NCBI GenBank assembly: GCA_965219405.1
Contig: OZ244736.1
Location: 930,001 to 994,000, forward strand
Direction of reading: 5' to 3'
Source of the DNA: VXMO01 sp965219405
Lineage (GTDB): Bacteria > Chloroflexota > Dehalococcoidia > UBA6926
DNA: 64,000 nucleotides
This document shows, piece by piece, positions 7,801 to 23,398 of the stretch. Made by a program: the position numbers and the translations under genes. Within the stretch, counting starts at the first letter, position 1, and the number at the start of each line of letters is the position of its first letter. The notes beneath the pieces are model-generated. The model did not search any database and was not told the origin of the DNA. It was given only the letters and a program-made list of their open reading frames with translations.

Positions 7801-9452
7801 ACGATGGCCTCGCGGATGGGGTCGATTGCCGGATTCGTCACCTGGGCGAATCGCTGCTTGAAGTAGTTGAACAAGGAGGGCTGCATCCGGGAGAAGACCG
7901 CCAACGGCGTGTCATCGCCCATCGAATACGTGGCATCCTTGCCCTCCTGCACCATGGGCTTGATGACGATGAGCAGCTCTTCCGCCGTCATGCCAAAGGC
8001 CTTTTGGCGACGCATCAACTCCATCTCATGCTCGATGTGATGGCCCGCGCCGTTCTGCATGGAGTGGATGGGCACGTTCAATCGGATGTACTGCCGCTCC
8101 GCCCACTCGCGGTACGGCTGCTGCACAGCGATTTCGCTCTTGATCTCGCTGTTCTTCATAATGCGCCCGCTGCGCGTGTCAACGGCGATCATGTGCCCGG
8201 GGCCAAGCCGCCCTTTTTCGATGATGCGCTCATTCGCGATGTGCGGCAGGACGCCGACCTCTGACCCCATGACCACAAGGCCGTCATCCGTGATGATGTA
8301 GCGTGCGGGACGCAGGCCGTTGCGATCCAGCGACGCCCCGACTGTCTCGCCGTCCGACCACGCCAGCGCGGCGGGGCCGTCCCACGGCTCGGTCAGGGCC
8401 GCGTGGAACCGGTAGAAACCGCGCAGGTCCTCGTCCATGTGCGGCATGTTCTCCCACGCCTCCGGCGTGAGCATCATCATCGAGTGCAGCAGGGTTCGAC
8501 CGGACACCTGCAGGAGCTCAAATGCGTGATCGAGTGAGGCGGAGTCGGAGACCGACTGCGATGTCAGCGGCGTGATTGTCGTCAGATCGCCCTTCGACCA
8601 CACCTCCGAGCTGAGGTCAGCCTCACGGGCTCGCAGCCAATTGCGGTTGCCCTGCAAGGTGTTGATCTCACCGTTGTGGGCCAGGAACCGGAATGGCTGA
8701 GAGAGCTGCCAATTGGGAAACGTGTTGGTGGAATAGCGCTGGTGGAAGACGGCCAGAGCCGACTCAAAATCGGGGTCATCCAGGTCCTTGTAGAAGCCTG
8801 ACAACTGCGTTGCGACAAGGAGGCCTTTGTACACGACCGTCCGTGACGAAAAGGACGGGATGTAGAACTCATCATCGCCCCGCGCCGTCATTTCGTTTTC
8901 AACAGCTCGCCGCACCAGGTACAGCGCGCGCTCAAAGGCATCCTTGTCCATGTCAGCCGGACAAGCAATGATGGCCTGCCTGATGTCCGGCAGCGTCGCC
9001 AGCGCCTGTTCTCCGAGCACGGAAGGATCGTTCGGCACATCCCGCCACATCAGGAAGCGCAACCCGCGCCGCGCCGTCTCCTGCTCAACCATCTTGGCTG
9101 CATGCTTCGAGCCATCCGGGTTCTCGCTGTTAAAGAACACCATGCCAAGGGCAAGATCATCACCTGAAACGTCGGAAATATCGCGCGCGGCAAGCTCACG
9201 AAGGAGTAGCTTTCGTGGAAGTTGTGTCAGAATGCCCGCGCCATCCCCTGTGCGAGCGTCCGCAGATACTGCGCCGCGGTGCGTCAGGTTGACAACGGCA
9301 GTAATCGCCTGCCGAACGATGTCATGCGACGGAACGCCGGAAACCTGGGCAATGAACCCGGTTCCGCACGCGTCCTTTTCGTGGATTGGATCGTATAGCG
9401 GCGGAGCGTCGGGACGCCGCCAACGACGTGCTTCTATTGTGGCCATAGCCAA
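4869..9452 (-). CDS. gltB: Glutamate synthase, large subunit
   Basis: A 1527-residue protein of normal length for the large (alpha) subunit. Cys29 (DACGTGF) becomes the N-terminal nucleophile after propeptide removal and hydrolyses glutamine; ammonia is channelled to the FMN domain, where 2-oxoglutarate is reductively aminated. Seen in order: class II amidotransferase (about 29-430), central domain, FMN-binding TIM barrel (about 820-1200, with GGTGASPLSS) and the 3Fe-4S cysteines in CEMARQCHLNSCPVG, then the Gly-rich beta-helix C-terminus. Two glutamine synthetases lie directly upstream on the same strand, giving a GS-GOGAT block. No small subunit (gltD) gene is in the window, so the electron partner is encoded elsewhere or is a ferredoxin. 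Confidence 0.97.
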   Translation of the reverse strand: MAMATIEARRWRRPDAPPLYDPIHEKDACGTGFIAQVSGVPSHDIVRQAITAVVNLTHRGAVSADARTGDGAGILTQLPRKLLLRELAARDISDVSGDDLALGMVFFNSENPDGSKHAAKMVEQETARRGLRFLMWRDVPNDPSVLGEQALATLPDIRQAIIACPADMDKDAFERALYLVRRAVENEMTARGDDEFYIPSFSSRTVVYKGLLVATQLSGFYKDLDDPDFESALAVFHQRYSTNTFPNWQLSQPFRFLAHNGEINTLQGNRNWLRAREADLSSEVWSKGDLTTITPLTSQSVSDSASLDHAFELLQVSGRTLLHSMMMLTPEAWENMPHMDEDLRGFYRFHAALTEPWDGPAALAWSDGETVGASLDRNGLRPARYIITDDGLVVMGSEVGVLPHIANERIIEKGRLGPGHMIAVDTRSGRIMKNSEIKSEIAVQQPYREWAERQYIRLNVPIHSMQNGAGHHIEHEMELMRRQKAFGMTAEELLIVIKPMVQEGKDATYSMGDDTPLAVFSRMQPSLFNYFKQRFAQVTNPAIDPIREAIVMSAETYLGPRDSMLREREEAAHLLAVPGAVIRDHELDAIRSVDSPRLSSVTLPAVFTAEDGPDALERAIDDLCEQAVSAVDAGHSIIVLSDRPVDERHAPIPMMLALGAVHHNLIRRGKRMKASLVCDTGEAREVHHFAALIGYGASAVNPYLIWESLRELFERGEFSEEEDEDYTLAKYQASANKGVLKIMSKIGISTVTSYHGAQIFEAIGLSDDIIQKCFAGTPSQVGGLGFRELAADVLARHERAFNTELTPKSKLEDHGFIRYRKSGEFHANNPIVVRTLHKAVRSGDYEDYVPYRDALNNRPVSSLRDVLTFNKTREPIPVDEVEPIEDIWKHFVTGAMSLGALSPPAHETLAMAMNHIGGAADTGEGGEDPRRFRGLTRGYNANSKIKQVASGRFGVTPEYLAMAEELEIKMAQGSKPGEGGQLPGHKVIEYIAYIRHTQPGITLISPPPHHDIYSIEDLAQLIYDLKTVNPRAKVSVKLVAEAGVGTIAAGVAKAYADKIHISGHEGGTGASPLSSIKNAGTPWELGLTEAQQVLVMNDLRGRVKLRTDGGIRTGRDVVIATMLGADEVGFGTVALLALGCEMARQCHLNSCPVGVATQRDDLIAKFNGSVETVVNYFTFVATEVREILASIGVRSLNEIIGHPEFLKLRPDIEEFERARFVDALKLIAPADPTFQRPVSNEQDRNDRPNDEKLDDRILSEITGAIESRTPVSLSYDIRNAQRTVGARISGAIAHRYGVKGLPPGTIDLSFTGSAGQSFGAFLNEGVRMTLTGEANDYVGKGMAGGELVIRPPADASFESHKNSIIGNTCIYGGTGGFFFVAGRAGERFAVRNSGTQAVVEGVGDHGCEYMTSGIVVVLGTVGRNFGAGMSGGAAFVLDETGEFPSLYNQELLVLDRLEDDDDERHVLELIERHAETTGSKRSAEILADWPRYRAMFWKALPAQLRDKNLSLAEVLKKVEGAALVTAH

Positions 9453-9500
9453 TTGTACACAAAACCCCTTTCAAACTCACGGGGCGGGTAGCGACGCAGC

Positions 9501-10850
9501 TTACAGGGTTTGTAGATACCGCTCAATCTCAAAGTCGGTTACGTGGGCGCGGAACGCCTCCCACTCAATCCGCTTGTTCTCAATGAAGCTATTGAATATG
9601 TGGTCGCCCAGCGCGTCGCGGACAAGGTCACTCTTCTCCGTCAGCAGGATCGCCTCATGCAGGCTGCGCGGCAGCTCTCCAATGCCCATCTCAGCACGCT
9701 GAGCCGCGGACATGCCGAACGCGTTCTCGTTCAACGGCTCGGACGGCTGCAGATTACGCTCGATCCCGTCCAAACCGGCGGCGAGCATGACGGAAAAGGC
9801 AAGGTATGGGTTGCACGCCGGATCAGGCGCCCTGTATTCAAGCCGCGTCGCCTCCGGATCGCCGGGTGGCACGCGCGGGATGCGGATGAGGTCCGAACGA
9901 TTGCGATGCGCCCACGTCAAATACACCGGGGCCTCATAGCCCGGCACGAGCCGTTTGTAGGAGTTGATCCACTGGTTCGTGATGGCCGTGAATGCCGGCG
10001 CGTGCTCAAGCAACCCCGCGATGAAATTCAGGGCGATCGGAGATAGGTGATTCGGGTCGTCCGCCGAGTAGAAAGCGTTGGCCTCACCCCTGAAGAGCGA
10101 CTGGTGCGTATGCATGCCACTGCCATTCTCAGTCGTAATGGGTTTCGGCATGAATGTGGCATGGACGCCGTGCTGACGCGCGATTTCCCGCACCACAAGG
10201 CGATAAGTCATGCAGTTGTCGGCCATCGTCAGCGCGTCTGTGTAGCGCAGGACGATCTCATCTTGTCCGGGCGCGACCTCATGATGGCTGTATTCGGCCT
10301 CGATGCCCATCTCCTCAAGCGTCAGGATGGTTTCCCTACGGAGGTCTGACGCCACGTCCAACGGCATCTGGTCGAAGTAGCCGCCGTTGTCCAGCGGAGT
10401 CGGGTCGTCCGGTGCGCGGAAATAGTAGTACTCGAGCTCCGGTCCCACGTAGAACGTGTAGCCGAGTTCCTGCGCGCGCTGCAGGTTGCGTCGCAGGACG
10501 TAGCGCGGGTCTCCATCGAAAGGCTCGCCCTCCGGCGTGTAGATGTCCGCGAAGATGCGGGCGACGCCCGGATGTTCCGGACGCCAAGGCAGGATGGCAA
10601 AGGTGGACGGGTCCGGCACGGCGACCATGTCCGATTCGTCCACGCGGGCGAATCCCTCAATGGATGCGCCGTCGAAACCGATGCCGTGCTCAAGCGCGAC
10701 CTCAAGCTGCGCGGGACTCAATGAGAATCCCTTGAGGTTCCCGAGGATGTCCGAGAACCACAGCCTAATGAACTTGACGTTGCGCTCCCTGACCGTTCGG
10801 AGCACGAATTCCCTTGCCGATTCGTCAGCCTGTATTGCCACTGTTCCCAC
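9501..10850 (-). CDS. glnA: Type I glutamine synthetase, alpha-like (second copy)
   Basis: A GSI enzyme making glutamine from glutamate, ammonia and ATP. The beta-grasp segment contains GFDGASIEGF and the catalytic domain has VGPELEYY, EVAPGQDEI, the ATP-site KPITTENGSGMHTHQSL, and NRSDLIRIPR. The frame is open to 10943, but the first 31 codons are a GC-rich, Arg/Ser-rich run overlapping the hairpin at 10913-10974 and do not look like GS, so a GTG at 10850 (or 10841) is the likelier start, giving about 445 residues, the alpha-type length. At the adenylylation-site position this copy has Phe (ENAFGMS) and should not be controlled by adenylylation. It lies between the first glnA and gltB. Confidence 0.93.
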   Translation of the reverse strand: MGTVAIQADESAREFVLRTVRERNVKFIRLWFSDILGNLKGFSLSPAQLEVALEHGIGFDGASIEGFARVDESDMVAVPDPSTFAILPWRPEHPGVARIFADIYTPEGEPFDGDPRYVLRRNLQRAQELGYTFYVGPELEYYYFRAPDDPTPLDNGGYFDQMPLDVASDLRRETILTLEEMGIEAEYSHHEVAPGQDEIVLRYTDALTMADNCMTYRLVVREIARQHGVHATFMPKPITTENGSGMHTHQSLFRGEANAFYSADDPNHLSPIALNFIAGLLEHAPAFTAITNQWINSYKRLVPGYEAPVYLTWAHRNRSDLIRIPRVPPGDPEATRLEYRAPDPACNPYLAFSVMLAAGLDGIERNLQPSEPLNENAFGMSAAQRAEMGIGELPRSLHEAILLTEKSDLVRDALGDHIFNSFIENKRIEWEAFRAHVTDFEIERYLQTL

Positions 10851-10912
10851 CGTTTTCCCGTGGCTTCTTGTGGTTGACCGTTCTGCGCCGTTGCGTATTA
10901 CGGCCCTGAGGG

Positions 10913-10974
10913 GCGGCGAGCGCCTGCGGGATTCTTCGGCCAATGAGTGGCCGGGTTTCGCAGGCGCTCGCCGC
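10913..10974. terminator. Strong two-part hairpin between the two glnA genes
   Basis: A perfect 16-bp inverted repeat (GCGGCGAGCGCCTGCG at 10913-10928 against 10959-10974) encloses a second small hairpin (CGGCCA, loop, TGGCCG). It sits 20 bp after the stop of the upstream glnA and about 65 bp before the likely start of the downstream one. There is no T run on either side, so it may be a processing or RNA-stabilising element, or a partial terminator that sets the ratio of the two synthetases, rather than a classical intrinsic terminator. Confidence 0.65.
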
Positions 10975-10994
10975 TGTGCTTTGGGTGTCGTCGT

Positions 10995-12467
10995 TTAGCC
11001 GTCGTAGTACAGGAAGTACTCGTAGGGGTGCGGGCGGAGGCGCATCGGGTCCACCTCGTTCTCCCGTTTGTAGGAGATCCAGCCCTCGATGAGGTCCGGC
11101 GTGAATACGCCGCCCTGGAGCAGGTATTCGTTGTCCGCCTCCAGGGCAGCCAGCGCATCGGCCAGGCTGCCGGGGACGTTGGGCAGAGCCGCGGCCGCTT
11201 CACCCTCCATCTCGTAGATGTCGTGGTCCACGGACGGGCCCGGATCGATCCGGTTCTGGATGCCGTCCAGCCCCGCCATCAGCATCGCGGAGAAGGCGAG
11301 GTAGGAGTTCGCCATCGGATCCGGGCAGCGGAACTCGATGCGCTTGGCCGCAGGCGTGTCCATCTCATACATTGGAATCCGAACGGCGGCACTCCGATTC
11401 CGCTGGGAGTAAACCAGGTTCACGGGCGCCTCATAGCCGGGCACCAACCGCCGGTACGAGTTCGTTGTCGGCGCGGCAAAGGCCAGGATGGACGCGGCGT
11501 GCTTGAGCAGCCCGCCAATGTAGAAGCGCATCGCCTCACTGGTCTGCGCATAGCCGTTCGCATCGTAGAAGATGGTGGCTCCGTCTTTCCAGAGAGACTG
11601 GTGCGTGTGCATTCCGGTGCCGTTGTCGCCAAAGATGGGCTTCGGCATGAACGTGGCGGTCTTGCCAAGTTGTCGCGACTTTTCCTTGACGATGTACTTG
11701 TAGATCTGGATGGCGTCGCACTCTGCCACGAGGGGGCCGTGGTGGAGGCCAATCTCACCCTGTCCTGCCGTTGCCACCTCATGGTGGTGTTTGTCGATGT
11801 TGAGGCCCGCGTCCATCATCGCCATGATGATATAGGAGCGAAGATCCTGCTGCGTATCGACGGGCGGGAGCGGGAAGTAACCGCCCTTGTTGCGCGGGCG
11901 ATGAGCCAGGTTGGGGCGGTTGTTACGGAGGTCATTGCGACGTCCTGAGTTCCAAACGCCCTCATCCGAGTCGATGAAGAAGTAGCCCTCGTTCTGCTGG
12001 TAGTCGTAGCGGGCGCTGTCGAAAATGAAGAACTCCGCCTCCGGGCCCCAGAAGCTGGTGTCCGCGATACCTGTGCTCTTTAGGTATTCTTCCGCCTTGC
12101 GCGCCACGTAGCGCGGGTCGCGGGAATACGCCTGACCTGTCACAGGGTCGCGGATGTCGCAGATTACCGCCAGGGTTGGCACTTCCAGCAGGGGGTCCAC
12201 GTACGCGCCGGCGGGGTCCGGCACGACGAGCATGTCGGACTCGTCGATTGTCTGGAACCCGCGAATGCTTGAGCCGTCGAAGCCCGTGCCATTTCTGAAC
12301 ATGTCTTCGTCCAACAGAGCTGCAGGGATTGTGAAGTGTTGGGTTGTTCCGAGCAAATCCGTGAATCGCAGGTCGACCATCTTGATGTCGTTCGCGGCCA
12401 CGTAGGAGATCACCTCGCCCGGCGAGGAAAACGTTCCCAGCACTCCGTTGCTCGTCGAGTCTGCCAT
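10995..12467 (-). CDS. glnA: Type I glutamine synthetase, beta-like (first copy)
   Basis: A 490-residue GSI. The start is the ATG at 12467 (MADSTSNG), preceded at good spacing by a strong AAGGAG; an upstream ATG at 12497 would add ten unlikely residues. Visible motifs include GFDGSSIRGF, WGPEAEFFIFD, HHEVATAGQGEI, the ATP-site KPIFGDNGTGMHTHQS and NRSAAVRIP. The beta-type insertion is present and the adenylylation loop keeps its Tyr (DHDIYEMEGE, matching NLYDLPPE of enteric enzymes), so this copy could be adenylylated if a GlnE exists elsewhere. It follows an OmpR-type regulator gene and precedes the alpha-like glnA and gltB. Confidence 0.95.
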   Translation of the reverse strand: MADSTSNGVLGTFSSPGEVISYVAANDIKMVDLRFTDLLGTTQHFTIPAALLDEDMFRNGTGFDGSSIRGFQTIDESDMLVVPDPAGAYVDPLLEVPTLAVICDIRDPVTGQAYSRDPRYVARKAEEYLKSTGIADTSFWGPEAEFFIFDSARYDYQQNEGYFFIDSDEGVWNSGRRNDLRNNRPNLAHRPRNKGGYFPLPPVDTQQDLRSYIIMAMMDAGLNIDKHHHEVATAGQGEIGLHHGPLVAECDAIQIYKYIVKEKSRQLGKTATFMPKPIFGDNGTGMHTHQSLWKDGATIFYDANGYAQTSEAMRFYIGGLLKHAASILAFAAPTTNSYRRLVPGYEAPVNLVYSQRNRSAAVRIPMYEMDTPAAKRIEFRCPDPMANSYLAFSAMLMAGLDGIQNRIDPGPSVDHDIYEMEGEAAAALPNVPGSLADALAALEADNEYLLQGGVFTPDLIEGWISYKRENEVDPMRLRPHPYEYFLYYDG

Positions 12468-12572
12468 CAAAAACTCCTTCCGGTGTTGTTCTGCCAATTC
12501 ATTGGAGGGAGCCCGGCCGGCCGGCCAGCCCCTGCCCTCACATCCAGAATGCTGACGCAGGCGGGGTGTTGG

Positions 12573-12588
12573 GTTACGAACGTGTTAC
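12573..12588 (-). promoter_or_regulatory. Candidate GlnR-type operator upstream of glnA
   Basis: On the minus strand the leader of the first glnA contains GTAAC, six bases (ACGTTC), then GTAAC. The actinobacterial GlnR box is described as gTnAc-n6-GaAAc repeats, so the first half fits fully and the second in four of five positions. The site lies between the regulator gene and the glnA it may control. This is a pattern match of two short elements and needs binding data. Confidence 0.35.
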
Positions 12589-12612
12589 AGTCCGTGAAAT
12601 GCTGGTGGTTGT

Positions 12613-13299
12613 CTAGCGCGAATCAGGGTTGGCGCGGAGGCGATACCCCACGTTGCGCACCGTCTCAACGAACGTGTGCGTGGGGTCTTCAATCTTGCTG
12701 CGCAAGCGCCGCACGTGAACATCCACCGTTCTCGTGCCGCCGAAATAGTCATAGCCCCACACGACGTCCAGCAAGGTGTTGCGTGTGAAAACATGGCCGG
12801 GGCGCGAGGCGAGGATGCGCAACAATTCGTATTCTTTGAACGTGAGCGTGACCTGTCGCGAGGCGACCCACACCTCATAGCGCGCGAGATTGATGCGCAG
12901 ATCGCCGACGCTGATCTCGTCCTCGTTGGCGGAGCGGGCGCGATGCCGAGCATAGAGGAGGGCAAGGCGCGCAATTACCTCTGAGGGGTCAGCGGGAACC
13001 AGGACAAAATCGTCCAGGCCCAATGATGCCTCAATCTCACGGAGCTGCCCCGGGCGCGCCAGGCCAAGAATGGGGACGTAGACATCTTTGTGGCAGGCGG
13101 CGGTAATCTCTCGCACATGAGCGGCGCGCGCGAGAGGGCCGGCCATGTCAATGATCAGAATGTCATGGGGGCCCTGTGAGAGTTCCTCGAGGGCATCCCT
13201 CTCAGTAAGCGGCGTGCACGTGATGACCTCACGGTCGAATGCGGCCGTCAGATCAGTAAAGGCGGGCGCCTCCTGGGCGGTTAACAACGCAACATGCAT
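12613..13299 (-). CDS. OmpR/GlnR-like orphan response regulator with atypical receiver
   Basis: A 228-residue transcription regulator. Residues 1-120 form a receiver-like fold with Asp51 (DILIIDMAGP) at the phosphorylation position, but the acidic pair after strand 1 (LLTAQEA) and the Lys of strand 5 (FVLVPADP) are missing, so normal phosphotransfer is unlikely. Residues about 130-225 are a clear OmpR-type winged helix (LTFKEYELLRILASRPGHVF, then TVDVHVRRLRSKIE and ETVRNVGYRL). No histidine kinase gene is adjacent. Both the defective receiver and the position directly before glnA-glnA-gltB recall GlnR of actinobacteria, an orphan OmpR-type nitrogen regulator. The link to nitrogen control is inference from context. 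Confidence 0.82.
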   Translation of the reverse strand: MHVALLTAQEAPAFTDLTAAFDREVITCTPLTERDALEELSQGPHDILIIDMAGPLARAAHVREITAACHKDVYVPILGLARPGQLREIEASLGLDDFVLVPADPSEVIARLALLYARHRARSANEDEISVGDLRINLARYEVWVASRQVTLTFKEYELLRILASRPGHVFTRNTLLDVVWGYDYFGGTRTVDVHVRRLRSKIEDPTHTFVETVRNVGYRLRANPDSR

Positions 13300-13363
13300 T
13301 TTATATACCTATGGGGACTGATTGAGTATAGCTTGTGCCGCCGATGGTATTCTGGTGAGCACG

Positions 13364-14242
13364 ATGACCCTGACAGTTGAACAACCCATTCCGCGCCCGC
13401 GCCGCCTCCCGGAGTGGTTCAAGGTTCCCGCGCCGGGCAGTGAGCGGTACCGCAAGTTGAAGGCCCTCGTGGAGGGCAATTCGCTTCATACGGTCTGCGA
13501 AGAGGCGCGCTGTCCCAACATCGGGGATTGTTGGGATCGCGGCACGGCAACATTCATGATCCTCGGTGACACCTGCACGCGTGCTTGTCGCTATTGCGCC
13601 GTCAAGACCGGCGACCCGGGTGGTGTGGTCGATGCGTTTGAGCCTTTGCGTGTCGCGCAGGCCGTGCACCGCATGGGTATGACGTACGCCGTTATAACGT
13701 CCGTTGACCGCGACGATCTCCCGGACGGAGGCGCGGCCATCTTTGCCCAGACGATCGGTGCAGTGAGGCGCGTCGCGTCAGGTGTCGGTGTTGAGGTCCT
13801 CATTCCGGATTTTGGAGGAAACTGGGACGCGCTGCGTACAGTAATAGGTGCTGCGCCGGACGTCTTGAACCACAACATCGAAAGTGTGCCGTCCGTGTTT
13901 CGCACGGTGAGGCCCCGTGGCAACTACTGGCTGTCACTGGAACTGCTGGAACGGGCCAAGCGAGAAGGCATGCGCACGAAATCCGGGATCATGGTCGGCT
14001 TGGGGGAGACACGCGAAGAACTCCTGTCAACGATGGATGATCTGGTCAGCGTTGGGTGCGACATTCTCACTATCGGTCAGTACCTGCGGCCAACACCGTC
14101 ACACGCGCCGCTGGACAGGTTCTATTCGCCGGCGGAGTTTGACGAACTACGAGAAGAGGGGATGTCACGCGGCTTCAAGCACGTGGAATCCGGCCCCCTC
14201 GTCCGAAGCTCCTACCATGCGGAGGAGCAAGCAGGGCGCTAA
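13364..14242 (+). CDS. lipA: Lipoyl synthase
   Basis: A radical SAM enzyme that inserts two sulfurs into protein-bound octanoyl groups to make the lipoyl cofactor. Both Fe-S sites are visible: the auxiliary cluster CX4CX5C at Cys45, Cys50 and Cys56 (VCEEARCPNIGDC) and the radical SAM CX3CX2C at Cys71, Cys75 and Cys78 (CTRACRYC). The third auxiliary ligand is the C-terminal Ser in VESGPLVRSSYHA. The ATG at 13364 gives 292 residues, close to normal; the longer open frame adds 14 residues without family resemblance. It is divergent from the regulator gene, and its 3' end overlaps by 4 bp the convergent membrane-protein gene. No lipB or lplA is nearby. Confidence 0.95.
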   Translation: MTLTVEQPIPRPRRLPEWFKVPAPGSERYRKLKALVEGNSLHTVCEEARCPNIGDCWDRGTATFMILGDTCTRACRYCAVKTGDPGGVVDAFEPLRVAQAVHRMGMTYAVITSVDRDDLPDGGAAIFAQTIGAVRRVASGVGVEVLIPDFGGNWDALRTVIGAAPDVLNHNIESVPSVFRTVRPRGNYWLSLELLERAKREGMRTKSGIMVGLGETREELLSTMDDLVSVGCDILTIGQYLRPTPSHAPLDRFYSPAEFDELREEGMSRGFKHVESGPLVRSSYHAEEQAGR

Positions 14243-14961
14243 CTGCCCTCCTCCGGGACGTCCTGGGAACCCAATCCCCGCAGGGATACCGTCGCTCCTG
14301 CCCAGGCAACCCCCATCTCAACGATGGTGGCGAGGCCGATGAGCAGTGTCGCCTGCAGGAAGAACAACTGCGGGAACAACTGAATCATCCTGTCGGTTGC
14401 GGTCCCCCGCCACAGATCATTGGAGAAGCTGAGCAGGTGGAATTGCAGGAAAAGGAAATTGAACCCGCCCAGCGCCGCGAACAGGCCGATTCCGATGATT
14501 GCCACCACCGTCCAAAACGCGCTCTGACGGATTCGTCGAAAGATGATGGCAGCTAAATCCGACCGTCCGCGCGCTGTAGCAACGGTAGCCGCGACTAATG
14601 TGCCAAGGATGGCGACAGTCGCTACTGCCTGTACGAGGTAGACGCGGTGTAGCAAGTCACGCACATCCCGGAAGTGCAGGGCCTCCGGTTTTGTGAACAG
14701 CGGTTCACTGATGCCGTTGACGATGATCCCGGTTGTGATCAGGTCTTCATCCGACTCGAAGTAATCGATGAGTCCGGCAGTGCCCTTAATCAGTTCAGCG
14801 CGTTCGACACCCGTTCGTTCCGGCGCGTCAAACGCATCAATTGCGTAGGTGTAGAGGGTCTGGCTCTGGAAAGCGATTCGGACGTTTGTCGTGATGAACA
14901 GGGCGGGCAGGGCAAGAATGACAGCTATGCCGAGCGCCTGGAAGAAACGTAGAGAGAACAC
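14239..14961 (-). CDS. DUF1461 (TIGR01906-like) integral membrane protein
   Basis: A membrane protein of about 240 residues with an N-terminal transmembrane segment, an extracytoplasmic loop of roughly 100 residues, and three more membrane segments. The segment FHLLSFSNDLWRGT followed by LFPQLFF is the hallmark of the DUF1461 family, whose function is unknown. The frame is open to an ATG at 15054, but that N-terminus would be translated from the rpoC terminator hairpin; a GTG at 14961 gives a start next to the first membrane helix, as expected for the family. The start is therefore uncertain. Confidence 0.75.
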   Translation of the reverse strand: MFSLRFFQALGIAVILALPALFITTNVRIAFQSQTLYTYAIDAFDAPERTGVERAELIKGTAGLIDYFESDEDLITTGIIVNGISEPLFTKPEALHFRDVRDLLHRVYLVQAVATVAILGTLVAATVATARGRSDLAAIIFRRIRQSAFWTVVAIIGIGLFAALGGFNFLFLQFHLLSFSNDLWRGTATDRMIQLFPQLFFLQATLLIGLATIVEMGVAWAGATVSLRGLGSQDVPEEGS

Positions 14962-15004
14962 GCCCGCAAGAATAAGGAATGATGAGGAAGGTGTCAAAAG
15001 CGGA

Positions 15005-15031
15005 AAGGGGCGGCGCATTGCGCCGCCCCTT
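15005..15031 (-). terminator. Terminator-like hairpin after rpoC
   Basis: A perfect 13-bp inverted repeat (AAGGGGCGGCGCA and its complement) lies about 40 bp after the rpoC stop. On the minus strand it is followed by a broken T-rich tract (TTTCCGCTTTT). It most likely ends the rpoBC transcript. Confidence 0.75.
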
Positions 15032-15069
15032 GTCTCGTTGCTTGAGTATGTCATCTATGTCGCAGGAAA

Positions 15070-23221
<8,152 letters not shown>

Positions 23222-23248
23222 TCGGCGCTCCTCCCTCTAAACAAGCAG

Positions 23249-23294
23249 AAAAAGCCCGTTCGCGGGGCATGCTCTATTAGCCCAGCGAACAGGC
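23249..23294 (-). terminator. Intrinsic-terminator hairpin in the rpoB leader (candidate attenuator)
   Basis: On the minus strand a stem of about 15 pairs (GCCTGTTCGC-T-GGGC with GCCC-C-GCGAACGGGC, loop TAATAGAGCAT) is followed directly by TTTTT. It ends only about 27 bp before the rpoB ATG, too close for a promoter in between, and a promoter lies upstream of it. It therefore either attenuates rpoBC transcription or ends the DUF151-like transcript with rpoBC depending on read-through. Confidence 0.7.
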
Positions 23295-23340
23295 ATATCG
23301 GTGCGATCTAACGGGTCGACGTCCACCCAAGCACAATCGA

Positions 23341-23369
23341 ATACTATATCACACGCGCGCAAACGTCAA
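23341..23369 (-). promoter_or_regulatory. Candidate sigma-70-type promoter of rpoBC
   Basis: On the minus strand TTGACG (23364-23369) is followed by TAGTAT at 17-bp spacing or TATAGT at 15-bp spacing. It lies in the gap after the DUF151-like gene and about 120 bp before rpoB, placing the terminator-like hairpin inside the leader RNA. Confidence 0.5.
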
Positions 23370-23398
23370 ATGGCAGGTGTGGTGTAAGGGCACTTCCC

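Noticed and set aside
10851..10943. N-terminal extension of the second glutamine synthetase
   Set aside because: The 31 codons are Arg/Ser-rich, overlap the intergenic hairpin and have no counterpart in GSI enzymes; a GTG start downstream fits better.
14962..15054. N-terminal extension of the DUF1461 protein
   Set aside because: It would be translated from the rpoC terminator stem and does not resemble the family start.
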